Source of the DNA: Spirochaetales bacterium
GTDB taxonomy: Bacteria; Spirochaetota; Spirochaetia; Treponematales; Treponemataceae
NCBI GenBank assembly: GCA_003246335.1
Contig: QKAR01000009.1
Location: forward strand, 1-64,000
Direction of reading: 5' to 3'
Length of the DNA: 64,000 nucleotides
This document shows positions 18,365 to 26,751 of this stretch, piece by piece (positions within the stretch are counted from its first letter, which is position 1; every line of letters starts with the position of its first letter). A program made the position numbers and the translations under genes. The notes under the pieces are model-generated. The model did no database searches. It saw only the letters and a list, made by a program, of their open reading frames with translations, and was not told the origin of the DNA.

Positions 18365-19036
18365 ATGCCAAGACCAAGACGTTGCCGCGCCGTAACTTCC
18401 TGTCCTAGGGAGTCGACGTTCGCCCCAAAGGGTATGTGCCCCCGTGAGCGCGAGGAAATCGCGCTTTTACTCGACGAATTCGAGGCGATTCGCCTCGCGG
18501 ACTACGAGGGGCTCTATCAGGAGGAGGCAGCGCGCGCCATGGGTGTATCGCGGCAAACGTTCGGCCGGATTATCGAATCCGCCCGGAAAAAAGTCGCCGA
18601 TATGCTGGTGAACGGTAAATCGCTCCGCGTCGTCGGAGGCGTCGTTTCTGAGGGCCCCAAAGGAGCAATCTCTATGAAAATCGCCGTACCGTCCCGCGGG
18701 GACGTAATTGACGCCCACTTTGGGCATTGCGAGCAGTATCGCGTCTACACGGCCGAAAATGGCCAGGTGGTCTCCGAAGAAACCGTTCCGTCGCCGGCTG
18801 GCTGCGGCTGTAAGTCAAATATCGCCTCGACGCTCGCCTCCCGCGGCGTGACGCTCATGCTCGCCGGCAATATGGGCGACGGAGCCGTTCGCGTTCTTTC
18901 CGGTCAGGGAATCGAGGTCGTGCGCGGGTGCTCCGGCGGGACGCGCGCCGCCGTAGACGCGTGGCTTTCGGGCTCGCTGAAAGACTCCGGCGAAGTTTGC
19001 CACGAACACGGCGACGACCACGAGTGCGCCCACTAA
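18365..19036 (+). CDS. DUF134 DNA-binding protein fused to a NifX/NifB-like domain
   Basis: Residues 1 to about 95 are a DUF134 protein: a basic MPRPRRCR start, a Cys pair (VTSCPRE...KGMCPRE) and a helix-turn-helix (QEEAARAMGVSRQTFGRII). Residues 104-223 are a dinitrogenase iron-molybdenum cofactor family domain (MKIAVPSRGDVIDAHFGHCE, then CGCKSNIA and GNMGDGAV), ending in a His/Cys-rich tail. The two are usually separate proteins. An in-frame ATG at 18674, exactly at the domain border, has AAAGGAG at 18659-18665, so the second domain may also be made alone. ATG 18365 is chosen for its AGAGG at 18351-18355; the upstream TTG belongs to the -35 box. The metal cofactor handled is unknown. Confidence 0.88.
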   Translation: MPRPRRCRAVTSCPRESTFAPKGMCPREREEIALLLDEFEAIRLADYEGLYQEEAARAMGVSRQTFGRIIESARKKVADMLVNGKSLRVVGGVVSEGPKGAISMKIAVPSRGDVIDAHFGHCEQYRVYTAENGQVVSEETVPSPAGCGCKSNIASTLASRGVTLMLAGNMGDGAVRVLSGQGIEVVRGCSGGTRAAVDAWLSGSLKDSGEVCHEHGDDHECAH

Positions 19037-19063
19037 GCGCCTGAATCGCTTGGCCTTCGCGCC

Positions 19064-19092
19064 TTGCCCAAGGGCCGGTTTTCCCCTATACT
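19064..19092 (+). promoter_or_regulatory. Promoter of gltX
   Basis: TTGCCC at 19064-19069 and TATACT at 19087-19092 are separated by 17 bases. The start of transcription would be near 19099, just ahead of the ribosome binding site. Confidence 0.6.
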
Positions 19093-19114
19093 GATTTCTC
19101 GCAAGGAGACATCA

Positions 19115-20653
19115 GTGGAAGTCCGTGTACGCTACGCGCCGTCCCCAACGGGGATGCAGCATATCGGCGGCGTGAGAACCGCCCTTTTTAATTACCTTTT
19201 CGCCCGCTCGCAGGGCGGTAAATTCATCCTTCGTCTCGAAGACACCGATCAAACCCGCTACGGCGAGGAATACGTCCGCAACCTATACGACACGCTCGCC
19301 TGGCTTGGCATTGAGTGGGACGAGGGCGGCGATAAGGGCGGCCCGTTCGGCCCCTACGTGCAGTCGCAGCGCTTTGACCTCTATAAAAAATACGCGCGAG
19401 AGCTCATAGAGAAGGGCCAGGCATACTATTGCTTTTGCGACGAGGAACGACTCGAGCGCATCCGCAAAATCCAGACCATGAATAAGATGGCTCCCGGCTA
19501 TGATCGGCACTGTCGCTCGCTTTCCCCCGCGGAAGTGAAGGCTAACCTTGACGCGGGTAAACCATACGTTATTCGTCTCGCCGTTCCGCTTGAGGGGGCC
19601 ACGAAATTCCACGACGAGCTTCTCGGCGACATCGAGTGGAAAAACGAGGACGTCAACCCCGATCCCGTACTTTTAAAAACCGACGGCTTCCCGACCTATC
19701 ACTTGGCGAATATCGTCGACGACCATTTTATGGAAATCACCCACGTCATGCGCGCCCAGGAATGGGTACCCTCGACGCCGCTCCACGTCGTCATGTACAA
19801 GGCGTTCGGCTGGGAACATCCCGGCTACTGCCACCTCCCGATGGTCATGGGACAGGACGGGCAGAAGCTTTCCAAGCGCCACGGCGCGACGAGCTGCAAC
19901 GAGTTCCGCAACAACGGCTACCTGAAGGAAGCGCTCATCAATTATGTCGCGATGCTCGGCTGCTCCTACGAGGACGGCCGCGACATGTACACGCTCGAGG
20001 AACTCGGACGGCTGTTCCGCATGGAGCACATCAATAAGGCGCCCGCGGTATTCGACTACAAGAAACTCGAGTGGTTCAACGGTCAGTACATGCGACTCAA
20101 GACCGACGAAGAACTTTTCGAGCTGACCTGGCCGTTCATCGCGAACTCAGGCATGCTCGGAAAATGCGGGGCGGGAGAGGAAAATTCCGAAGAGGCGCGA
20201 GCGAGCGCCGGACTCCTTTTCAAGAACGAAACGCTTTTGAAGCCGACGGCGGAACAAAAGGAAAAACTTCTGCGCGTGATGCCGCTTATTAAAGAGCGAT
20301 TGCATTTTCTTACCGACGCGCCCGCGATGGTCGGCTTCCTGTTCGGCGAGCCGGTTGTTCCGCCCGTCGAGGAAATCGTCCCGAAGAAACTTGACGCGGC
20401 GAAAACCCGCGAGGTACTCCAGACCGCGAAAGAGGTTATCGGGAAAATCGGTGGTATGAGCGAGGAGCAGGCGAACGAGCTCTTTCACGCGGCCGCCGAA
20501 AAACTCGGCGTCAAGCTCGGCGATCTCATGATGCCCATTCGCATGGCCGTGACCGGAAGCCGCGTGTCGCCGCCCCTCGTCGGTTCCATTCAGATTCTCG
20601 GAATCGATGTCGCCGTCGCGCGCATAGAGAAAACTCTCGCGGAACGGTTCTAA
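19115..20653 (+). CDS. gltX: Glutamyl-tRNA synthetase
   Basis: A class I aminoacyl-tRNA synthetase that charges tRNA-Glu. From the GTG at 19115 it is 512 aa, the normal length. The ATP-binding HIGH variant is HIGG (16-19), as is usual for GluRS, and the KMSKS loop is KLSKR (251-255). The GTG start is chosen because AAGGAG lies 6 bases upstream and because the reading frame further upstream runs into the promoter. A strong terminator follows, so it is a single-gene unit. Whether it is discriminating or also charges tRNA-Gln cannot be told here. Confidence 0.93.
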   Translation: MEVRVRYAPSPTGMQHIGGVRTALFNYLFARSQGGKFILRLEDTDQTRYGEEYVRNLYDTLAWLGIEWDEGGDKGGPFGPYVQSQRFDLYKKYARELIEKGQAYYCFCDEERLERIRKIQTMNKMAPGYDRHCRSLSPAEVKANLDAGKPYVIRLAVPLEGATKFHDELLGDIEWKNEDVNPDPVLLKTDGFPTYHLANIVDDHFMEITHVMRAQEWVPSTPLHVVMYKAFGWEHPGYCHLPMVMGQDGQKLSKRHGATSCNEFRNNGYLKEALINYVAMLGCSYEDGRDMYTLEELGRLFRMEHINKAPAVFDYKKLEWFNGQYMRLKTDEELFELTWPFIANSGMLGKCGAGEENSEEARASAGLLFKNETLLKPTAEQKEKLLRVMPLIKERLHFLTDAPAMVGFLFGEPVVPPVEEIVPKKLDAAKTREVLQTAKEVIGKIGGMSEEQANELFHAAAEKLGVKLGDLMMPIRMAVTGSRVSPPLVGSIQILGIDVAVARIEKTLAERF

Positions 20654-20670
20654 CGCCTTTTTTCTGGTAA

Positions 20671-20710
20671 GAAAAACAAAGCCCCGGCTTTCGCCGGGGC
20701 TTTGTTTTTC
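20671..20710. terminator. Bidirectional terminator between gltX and the 65-aa gene
   Basis: An 18-bp perfect stem (20671-20688 with 20693-20710, loop TTTC) has an A-run on one flank and a T-run on the other. It can end transcripts from both convergent genes. Confidence 0.9.
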
Positions 20711-20741
20711 GCCGTGAGCGCGTTTCGACGTCTTTGTCGAA

Positions 20742-20939
20742 TTAGAGAACTTCGACGGGGTAGATCGTGTCGTTTTTCAGCACGATCGATTCTTCTTTCT
20801 GGAGCTTTTCGAGGTTTTCCATCGTCGCTAAAGCGTTGTCCCTATTGAACGCGAGAAACGCCCGAACAGTGATTCCTTCTTGGCCGGGAAGCATTGACGT
20901 TCGGATGAGCGATAGTACGTTGGAATTCTGCGTATCCAT
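20742..20939 (-). CDS. Small protein of unknown function (65 aa)
   Basis: A 65-aa soluble protein, starting MDTQNSNVLSLIRTSMLPG and ending YPVEVL, that matches no family I know. It looks mixed alpha/beta, with a helical centre (NRDNALATMENLEKLQKEE). It has an AGAGG ribosome binding site, a well-spaced promoter with a palindrome in its spacer, and the shared terminator behind it. That set of signals makes it more convincing as a real gene than its size would suggest. Confidence 0.7.
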   Translation of the reverse strand: MDTQNSNVLSLIRTSMLPGQEGITVRAFLAFNRDNALATMENLEKLQKEESIVLKNDTIYPVEVL

Positions 20940-20969
20940 TTCTTATACCTCTTTTATTGTAATGCGAGA

Positions 20970-20998
20970 AAAATATGCCCATTGGCATATTGTTGCAA
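20970..20998 (-). promoter_or_regulatory. Promoter with palindromic operator for the 65-aa gene
   Basis: On the minus strand TTGCAA (20998-20993) and TATTTT (20975-20970) are 17 bases apart. An inverted repeat, AATATGCC at 20972-20979 with GGCATATT at 20984-20991, occupies the spacer and overlaps the -10. That is the place where a dimeric repressor would block RNA polymerase. Confidence 0.55.
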
Positions 20999-21117
20999 GC
21001 GAAAAAACCAAGGTTATTCGTGAATCACCCTTTTTTCATCCTGCGCGCAAAGCCTGATTTCAACTATTCATGCACTGTATTTTTTGGTACTATGTGCGCA
21101 GTTGGTTATGTGAACAT

Positions 21118-22470
21118 ATGCTGTGCACCGAATTGAGAGGCTCTTCGCGAACGTTGCGGAGGCTTCTGTCCGCTTCTCCCTTGGTTTTCGTGGTTTTTAT
21201 TTGCGCGATCGTCGTGTCCGATACGACGCGCCGCATTCGTTCGTCTTCCGGTTCCGATGGAAGGGGCGATGCCCCGTCAGCCTTAAATCCCCCTACCGTT
21301 TTTTTCGATCCCCCTGAATCGATGCTGTCTCCGGGGACTCCCCCGGTTATCGACGGCTCCCCGGAAACCGATCGCGCGCGCGATGTCGCGAGCCTATCAG
21401 GCGTCCTTACGACCCCGAATTTTCGCCGAGGCTCAGCGACTTCGATTATTTCGGTGGGAACCCAATCGCTTCGAGCCTCGTGGTCCCGGCTTAACGTCGA
21501 GGGGGGCATAGTCGATCTTTCGTGGGGTACGGCGGGCGGCGGACCGCTGGACGTTTTCTCGACCGCATCGCGTTCGGACGCGATTTCCGTCGATAGTATG
21601 AGCAAAAAAAAACAGACACCGGTGCTTCACGCGTCGTACGAGCTCGGTCCGTCCGCGAAGCTCGAGTTTGTGTATTCGCCGATTTTCGTCGGTAACTCAT
21701 GGGGACGCGGCAGCGCTCAAGCGCCCGCGCAGCTGAAAACGACGCGCGCGGTCGCGGACTCGCTCGGCGCCCAGAATGGTTCGGTCGCCCTTCGCTATCC
21801 CGATTCGTCCGGCTTGGAATACGCCCAATACGGTTTTCGGCTCACCGGGGCGATCGGCCAAAATGAATGCGGCGCCCAAGTGTTTTTTGGAAATTATCCC
21901 GATCCCGCCGTCTCATCGGTTTCGGTCCTCGGGGGAAAATACCTTCAAATGAGCCTAGCCTACAATCGCTACGCGCAGCTGGGGCTCGAGTGGTCCAGGA
22001 CGGTCGGCGCGATCCACCTTCACGACGAAGTCGCCGCGAACATTACGTCAGACCTGAGCGGCAAGGACGGCTCTTCCTATAACCCGCGCGCTCTTTGGCT
22101 CGCGGGAGCCGCGACGTCGGCCCGACGCTTCGATCTATCCGCCCAGGCGAGCGGCCTTGTGCGTCTCCTGTACGGGGGCGTCGGCTCCGATCCCTTCGAC
22201 GCCGAGGCGGGACTGGGACCGACGAGCACGGCGTTCCTCGTCAGCGTGACTCGCGGGTTTTCGTTCGCCAGCGGGAATCAATCGGTCGGCGCGACCGCCC
22301 GCTGGGGAATCGAGGACGGCGATTGCTGCGTCATGCCGCGCTGGTCGCTCGAGCTTGGAGACGCGACGCTGAGCGCGGAGGCGGGGATATTCGCCGGCAA
22401 TCCCCTCGGCTCGCTCGGTCAATACCGCGATGACGACTACGTTCGGCTTTCTTTCAACCGCGCTTGGTAA
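21118..22470 (+). CDS. Probable outer-membrane beta-barrel protein
   Basis: A protein of about 450 aa with an uncleaved-looking or late signal segment (basic TLRRLL followed by SASPLVFVVFICAIVVS), a low-complexity Ser/Pro stretch and then many alternating amphipathic strands. It ends in RLSFNRAW, a C-terminal aromatic residue typical of barrel proteins. No family is recognised. The start is uncertain: a -10 box (TACTAT, 21088-21093) makes the ATG at 21070 unlikely, and the ATG at 21118 lacks a Shine-Dalgarno sequence. It converges with the DUF3943 gene, with 24 bases between the stops. Confidence 0.7.
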   Translation: MLCTELRGSSRTLRRLLSASPLVFVVFICAIVVSDTTRRIRSSSGSDGRGDAPSALNPPTVFFDPPESMLSPGTPPVIDGSPETDRARDVASLSGVLTTPNFRRGSATSIISVGTQSLRASWSRLNVEGGIVDLSWGTAGGGPLDVFSTASRSDAISVDSMSKKKQTPVLHASYELGPSAKLEFVYSPIFVGNSWGRGSAQAPAQLKTTRAVADSLGAQNGSVALRYPDSSGLEYAQYGFRLTGAIGQNECGAQVFFGNYPDPAVSSVSVLGGKYLQMSLAYNRYAQLGLEWSRTVGAIHLHDEVAANITSDLSGKDGSSYNPRALWLAGAATSARRFDLSAQASGLVRLLYGGVGSDPFDAEAGLGPTSTAFLVSVTRGFSFASGNQSVGATARWGIEDGDCCVMPRWSLELGDATLSAEAGIFAGNPLGSLGQYRDDDYVRLSFNRAW

Positions 22471-22494
22471 GCCGAACACAGCGGCGCTGTCAGT

Positions 22495-23844
22495 TTATTT
22501 CAGCCGAATTTTCACCCCGACGGTGGCTTCGTTCGCGCGCATCGCTACGTCGCTCGCCTCGTCGTACATTCCCGCCTGCCAGGAAAATTCGTCGCGAAGC
22601 TCCACGGACAGCGCCTTCGCGACGGGAATCGAGTAAGCGGCGTTCGTGACCGCGCAGAGTACTGCGCCTCCGGAGTCGCGCACGACGTCCGGGTAGGTGA
22701 GCATGGCGAAGCATGCGGTCGAAAGTTCCGCGGCGCCCGCCTTGCCGAAATCGGCTTCGAGCCTCAATTTCGCGTGGAGTCCCGAGCCATAGTCCCTCGT
22801 CGAGATTTGCTTATACCTCGTGTCCCCGTTTCCTTCCGGATAAAAATTCGCCGAGCCGAAACCGAGCACGCCCGCGTGCGCTTGGAGGCTGAGCGAGCCG
22901 AAGGACGTTTGCCATCGCTGTTTCGTCGTCGCGTCGATAGAGGTGCCCGAGATTTGGAGATCTTTGAGCATGACGAAATCGTAGTGGAGTGAGAGTCCCG
23001 CGGTTGCGTTTCGGCTCGGCCCGTCGGCGATCGCTCGGCTCATCAGATATCCGTCCGTCCAAAGCGTCGCGCCGTACCACGGAAACGCGCCGACGAGGCG
23101 AAGGTCAAGGTCGAAATGGTCAAACGGCGTGTTTGAGTCGTTCGCGAAGGGATCCCCGTACACAAGGGCGAAGGCAACGGCCCCTCCCGGATTCCTCGCG
23201 ACGTAGGGATCGTCAGCCCCTTCGGGGCCTCCCGAACCGACGGCTTCCCGCGCGTGAACGAAACCGAGCCCCGCTGAAAGCGTCGCCGCCGTGATTTTCC
23301 CGCCCGTAGGCTCCGGGGGAGACCTGCGCACCGCATCGTCGAACGCGTCAATGGGGCTGATAAAGACCGCCGCGACGGGATTTTTCGGGCTCGTCTCAAG
23401 ATAGAGTCGATGGAATATCTCCCCGAGCGACGCTCCCCCCATTGTCGTCGTGATCAAATCGTTCATTCCTGGCGTGGACCGCTCGCAGAAAAATTCCCAA
23501 GTGACGCTCCCAAGCGGCGCGAATGCGATGGATTCGTAAAAATTGAAGCCGTTCGTCCTGCCCGCCGCGAAGTACGTGGACCCTTGATAGGGATGGCCGA
23601 TTTGGTTCGTCTGGAATTGGCTTTGGTCGAATTGCCAGGGGGAAGTCATGTTCGTCCACATGGTGTCCGGCGAAACGCGGGTGAAGTCGGTATCGGCGAC
23701 GAACCTACTGACCGAAAACAGGGCCGCGTTGCTGAATAGCGTTTCGCCCACCGCCGCGACGGCGTGTTTTTCTTCTCCAGAAGCGCTTACGGAAATTCCT
23801 AAGGTCAGGATCAATACGAAGATGCGCAAATGTTTCTCATGCAT
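22495..23844 (-). CDS. DUF3943 outer-membrane protein
   Basis: A 449-aa protein with a signal peptide (basic start, hydrophobic VLILTLGISVSASG). The region YFAAGRTNGFNFYES followed by GSVTWEFFCE, and then MNDLITTTMGGASLGE, matches the pattern I know for DUF3943, a family of spirochaete and Bacteroidetes envelope proteins of unknown role. The C-terminal half is strand-rich and ends in VGVKIRLK. ATG 23844 is used; no ribosome binding site precedes it. Codons 17-125 are repeated as a degenerate copy at 25097-25423. Confidence 0.75.
   Translation of the reverse strand: MHEKHLRIFVLILTLGISVSASGEEKHAVAAVGETLFSNAALFSVSRFVADTDFTRVSPDTMWTNMTSPWQFDQSQFQTNQIGHPYQGSTYFAAGRTNGFNFYESIAFAPLGSVTWEFFCERSTPGMNDLITTTMGGASLGEIFHRLYLETSPKNPVAAVFISPIDAFDDAVRRSPPEPTGGKITAATLSAGLGFVHAREAVGSGGPEGADDPYVARNPGGAVAFALVYGDPFANDSNTPFDHFDLDLRLVGAFPWYGATLWTDGYLMSRAIADGPSRNATAGLSLHYDFVMLKDLQISGTSIDATTKQRWQTSFGSLSLQAHAGVLGFGSANFYPEGNGDTRYKQISTRDYGSGLHAKLRLEADFGKAGAAELSTACFAMLTYPDVVRDSGGAVLCAVTNAAYSIPVAKALSVELRDEFSWQAGMYDEASDVAMRANEATVGVKIRLK
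23472..23796 (-). repeat. Intact copy of the duplicated DUF3943 segment
   Basis: These 325 bases inside the DUF3943 gene are repeated in the same orientation at 25097-25423, 1,625 bases away, with about twenty differences. The two copies flank the DUF4097 gene. Confidence 0.9.
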
Positions 23845-23847
23845 ATT

Positions 23848-23873
23848 AGTATATAACACGTACAGGGTGTCAA
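23848..23873 (-). promoter_or_regulatory. Candidate promoter of the DUF3943 gene
   Basis: A consensus TTGACA (23873-23868, minus strand) is followed by TATACT (23853-23848) at a short 14-base spacing, or by ACTAAT at 17. Either way transcription would start at or inside the first codons, so the true start of the gene is uncertain. Confidence 0.4.
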
Positions 23874-24001
23874 AAGGAACACAATCATGAATAATTTATC
23901 GATAAAGGGTATGCTTGCGTTCTTGGTGACACGGAGCGTTCTCGGGACTGTTTTATGGTATGGAGACACGTAACTCATTTCGAAACAAAAAAGGACGGAC
24001 T

Positions 24002-25018
24002 ATGCGGAAATATTTCTTTTTAACTCTCGCTTTCTTTTTTTGCGCGTTTTCGGCTTCGGCCGGTACGCTGCGCCTGGGCAAGGATGTGGATCTTGCGGGC
24101 ATCACGGAGATTTCGTTCGAGTTGTCATCCCCGTCCATCGTGTTCGGTTTCTCTACCGCGCGGTATGACCACGCGATTAGCGGTAGCGGTGGGACGGATA
24201 CGCTTTCGCTTTCCCTCGATGGCGATATTTCCGCGAGCCAAGAGTCCGCATTGCCTCGATTGCTGGTCGATCGTCAAACTTCGAGGCTTATCGTTCGCCT
24301 GTACGAGAAAGTCCCGTTCTTGTTCTTGACGCAGACCGGGACAGCTCGCTTTGCCGCGTCGATCCCCGACGGTTTCACAGGCCGCGTTTCGGTATCTTCT
24401 TCCTCGGGAAACATAACGCTTTCCGGTCTCAAGCCGGGAACGCTGGAGGTCAATTCGAGCTCCGGCTCGATTTTCGGGTCGGCTCTTTCGCCCGGAGAGG
24501 CAGCTATCTCCGTTTCATCGGGCTCTATTAAGATTTCAGATATCTCGGCGGGGAAAGCGCGCGTCGATTCGAGTTCCGGCTCCATCGAAATCGGCTCGCT
24601 GACGGCGACCGATGGCGCTTCCGTCGAGGCAAGTTCAGGCTCGATCCGCCTGGACAGGATCACGGGCAGCGATTTGAGAATCAAGTCCTCCGCCGGAGGC
24701 GTGAACGTCGGGGATTTTTCGGGCAACCTTTTCTGCGGCGTTTCGAGCGGATCGGTTCGCCTCGCGGCGTCGAAACTTTCGGGGAACCTCACTGTCAAGT
24801 CTTCCTCGGGCGGGGTAACGCTCGAACTGCCGAGCGACACTGCGTTTTCGGCCGCGCTCGAAACTTCCGCCGGCTCGATTCGAAGCGATTTTACCCTCAT
24901 TGGCGACGCGCTCAATCAGAAACGGGGCCGCGTTTCGGGCGACGCGAACGGCGGCGGCTATTCCGTAAAGATCGGCGTCTCGAGCGGCGGCATCAAATTA
25001 ATCGCTCGCCCGCAATAG
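24002..25018 (+). CDS. DUF4097-like secreted repeat protein
   Basis: A 338-aa protein with a clear signal peptide (MRKYFFLTLAFFFCAFSASA). At least eight short repeats of the SSSGSI/SSGGV type, about 18-20 residues apart, follow from about residue 130. This is the pattern of DUF4097/adhesin-like proteins that fold as a right-handed beta-solenoid. The ATG at 24002 is preferred to one 42 bases upstream because AGGA lies at the right distance and the signal peptide begins there. The function is unknown; an exported surface or periplasmic protein is likely. It lies between the two copies of the DUF3943 segment. Confidence 0.8.
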   Translation: MRKYFFLTLAFFFCAFSASAGTLRLGKDVDLAGITEISFELSSPSIVFGFSTARYDHAISGSGGTDTLSLSLDGDISASQESALPRLLVDRQTSRLIVRLYEKVPFLFLTQTGTARFAASIPDGFTGRVSVSSSSGNITLSGLKPGTLEVNSSSGSIFGSALSPGEAAISVSSGSIKISDISAGKARVDSSSGSIEIGSLTATDGASVEASSGSIRLDRITGSDLRIKSSAGGVNVGDFSGNLFCGVSSGSVRLAASKLSGNLTVKSSSGGVTLELPSDTAFSAALETSAGSIRSDFTLIGDALNQKRGRVSGDANGGGYSVKIGVSSGGIKLIARPQ

Positions 25019-25096
25019 GCGTTTTTTCCCCTACCGAGATACGCGCGCCCCGGCGCCGCGGCGGGCTCGCGCGCGGGCGCCTGTCCCGCTCTCATT

Positions 25097-25423
25097 GCGT
25101 GGACCGCTCGCTGAAAAAATCCCAAGTGACGCTCCCAAGCGGCGCAAAGGCGATGGATTCGTAAGAATTGAAGCCGTTCGTCCTGCCCGCCGCGAAGTAC
25201 GTGAACCCTTGATAGTGATGGCCGATTTGGTTCGTCTGGAATTGGCTTTGGTCGAATTGCCAGGGGAAAGTCATGTTCGTCCACATGGTGTCCGGCGAAA
25301 CGCGGGTAAACTCGGTATCGGCGACGAATCAACTGACCGAAAACAGGGCCGCGTTGCTGAATAGCGTTTCGGCCATCGCAACGACGGCGTGTTTTTTATT
25401 TTCCAGAAGTGCTTACGGAAATT
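25097..25423 (-). pseudogene. Truncated, decayed copy of the DUF3943 gene
   Basis: This segment matches codons 17 to about 125 of the gene at 22495-23844. It lacks the signal peptide, ends after WDFFSERST with a TGA, and has an in-frame TGA where the parent reads R in SVSRF. A small insertion lies near the signal-peptide end. Nothing coding is seen in the rest of the 25019-25466 gap, which otherwise holds GC-rich inverted sequence at 25047-25085. Confidence 0.9.
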
Positions 25424-25466
25424 AAGGGTAGCAATGGACACGAACAAAGAGTAACAACGGACATCC

Positions 25467-26540
25467 CTATCGGGTTTTTTGAGAAACGATTTTTTTTCGG
25501 AATTCGCTCGGCGTCATCTCGTATTTTCGGAGAAAGAGCGCGTTGAACTGCGATTTAGAGGTAAAACCATTGCGCATTGCGAGATTCAATATGAGTTCTT
25601 CGGGGTTTTGGATGAGGTCACGATGGAGGCTCTCGAAGCGCAGATCGTTCAGATACTCGCGAAAACCGATACCTTTAATGGTGTTAAGGAAATATGAAAG
25701 CTGATTGGGCGAAACCCCGACCTTTTCCGCGATTGATTGCAGGTTACTTGCGGGATCACGGTAAAAAGCCGTTCGTAGCGCGAGACCGCTGAGCCGCTTT
25801 TCGATCTCGGCGATTTCCTCAGCGCTGAGAAGCGCGTATTTTTTCGTTTCTTTGGCAGGGATTCCCAGAATGTAGTCGGGATAGCGCGCCAATGCGAGAA
25901 AAAAACAGGTGACGATCACGGCGAAAATCGACAGGGCGACGAAAAAAAAGCGTTCACTCCGCGATGGATAGGCCATCATGCTTACGAAGCTACCCATAAG
26001 CATCGCGACTTGAAAAGTCATCATGAGCTTGAATCCCTTTCCGTTCCGCACGTACCCCCGTTTGGGATAGGTTGACGTTTTCGCTATTCCGAGCGCGAAA
26101 AAAAACACAAAACACGCATCGGGTATAAAGTTGAGCGCCATAAGCGTGAAACTCGTGAACTGTATCGGCAAGCCCGGACGAAATTGGGGTAGCGGATTCA
26201 CGATCGCGTTCATGACGAATACCACAACGGCATAGAGAGTCGGGAACGCGAAATATGGCATAAACGAACGAACGGGCTTTCGGCCTTCGCCCATGCATGT
26301 CGTGTAAAAAAGATAGACGGTGGGGCCTACGCCGGCGTTAGCGATAAGGTCAGTATGAATTAAGAACGGCGCATAGCGCAAATATCCTCCGATAGCGGCC
26401 GCGTAGTAAAAAAGCATATAGTCGAGAAAGCCAAAGGCAACGGTCATGAGGATCGTTTGCGGAGTTTTCTGCCGTTGAAGGAGCAAAAACGCGATATAAA
26501 TGAGGACGCATGCTCCGGCGACGAAAAGAATGGTTTCCAT
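25467..26540 (-). CDS. Membrane-bound AraC-family regulator
   Basis: A 357-aa protein with six to seven hydrophobic segments in residues 1-225 and a C-terminal AraC/XylS DNA-binding domain. The second helix-turn-helix of that domain is NGFTSKSQFNALFLRKYEMTPSEFR-like (quoted loosely, about residues 320-345). An integral membrane sensor joined to an AraC domain would regulate genes directly from the membrane. The likely targets are not evident; it is divergent from glyS and convergent with the pseudogene region. The promoter lies 7 bases before the ATG and there is no ribosome binding site. Confidence 0.85.
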   Translation of the reverse strand: METILFVAGACVLIYIAFLLLQRQKTPQTILMTVAFGFLDYMLFYYAAAIGGYLRYAPFLIHTDLIANAGVGPTVYLFYTTCMGEGRKPVRSFMPYFAFPTLYAVVVFVMNAIVNPLPQFRPGLPIQFTSFTLMALNFIPDACFVFFFALGIAKTSTYPKRGYVRNGKGFKLMMTFQVAMLMGSFVSMMAYPSRSERFFFVALSIFAVIVTCFFLALARYPDYILGIPAKETKKYALLSAEEIAEIEKRLSGLALRTAFYRDPASNLQSIAEKVGVSPNQLSYFLNTIKGIGFREYLNDLRFESLHRDLIQNPEELILNLAMRNGFTSKSQFNALFLRKYEMTPSEFRKKIVSQKTR

Positions 26541-26547
26541 TACCGTG

Positions 26548-26577
26548 AGTATATCTGCTTAGCGCAAGTTAGTTCAA
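26548..26577 (-). promoter_or_regulatory. Leaderless-type promoter of the AraC-family gene
   Basis: On the minus strand TTGAAC (26577-26572) and TATACT (26553-26548) are 18 bases apart. The -10 ends 7 bases before the ATG at 26540, so transcription should begin at the start codon. Confidence 0.6.
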
Positions 26578-26641
26578 TCTTCTGGACGTTTCAAGCAATT
26601 AGTTTCTTCTATACACAAAGGGCGGCGCTATGGTATCCTAC

Positions 26642-26742
26642 GAGGCAATATAGGTCCCCCGAGAAATCAGCCGCACGCGGTGGGTTTCTCTTTGATAATC
26701 GCCTGGGGCGATTATCACTGCCTCCAGCGGGGGCAAAAGGAG
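26642..26742 (+). promoter_or_regulatory. Structured leader of glyS
   Basis: GAGAAA 26661-26666 pairs with TTTCTC 26685-26690 around an inner CCGC/GCGG stem. GATAATCGCC 26694-26703 pairs perfectly with GGCGATTATC 26707-26716. GAGGCA 26642-26647 can pair with TGCCTC 26719-26724, and CCCCCG 26656-26661 with CGGGGG 26728-26733, next to the ribosome binding site AAAAGGAG (26735-26742). The last two pairings cross each other. An extended -10 (TGGTATCCT, 26631-26639) just upstream may start this RNA. Confidence 0.45.
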
Positions 26743-26751
26743 CATCCAAAA

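Noticed and set aside
19064..19114. TTG start for gltX adding 17 residues
   Set aside because: The TTG is part of the -35 box; GTG 19115 has AAGGAG and matches the family start.
19160..19171. Apparent defect HIGG instead of HIGH in gltX
   Set aside because: HIGG or HVGG is normal for glutamyl-tRNA synthetases.
26642..26742. T-box or glycine riboswitch upstream of glyS
   Set aside because: No T-box sequence, no specifier loop and no glycine aptamer core could be recognised; only unclassified structure is claimed.
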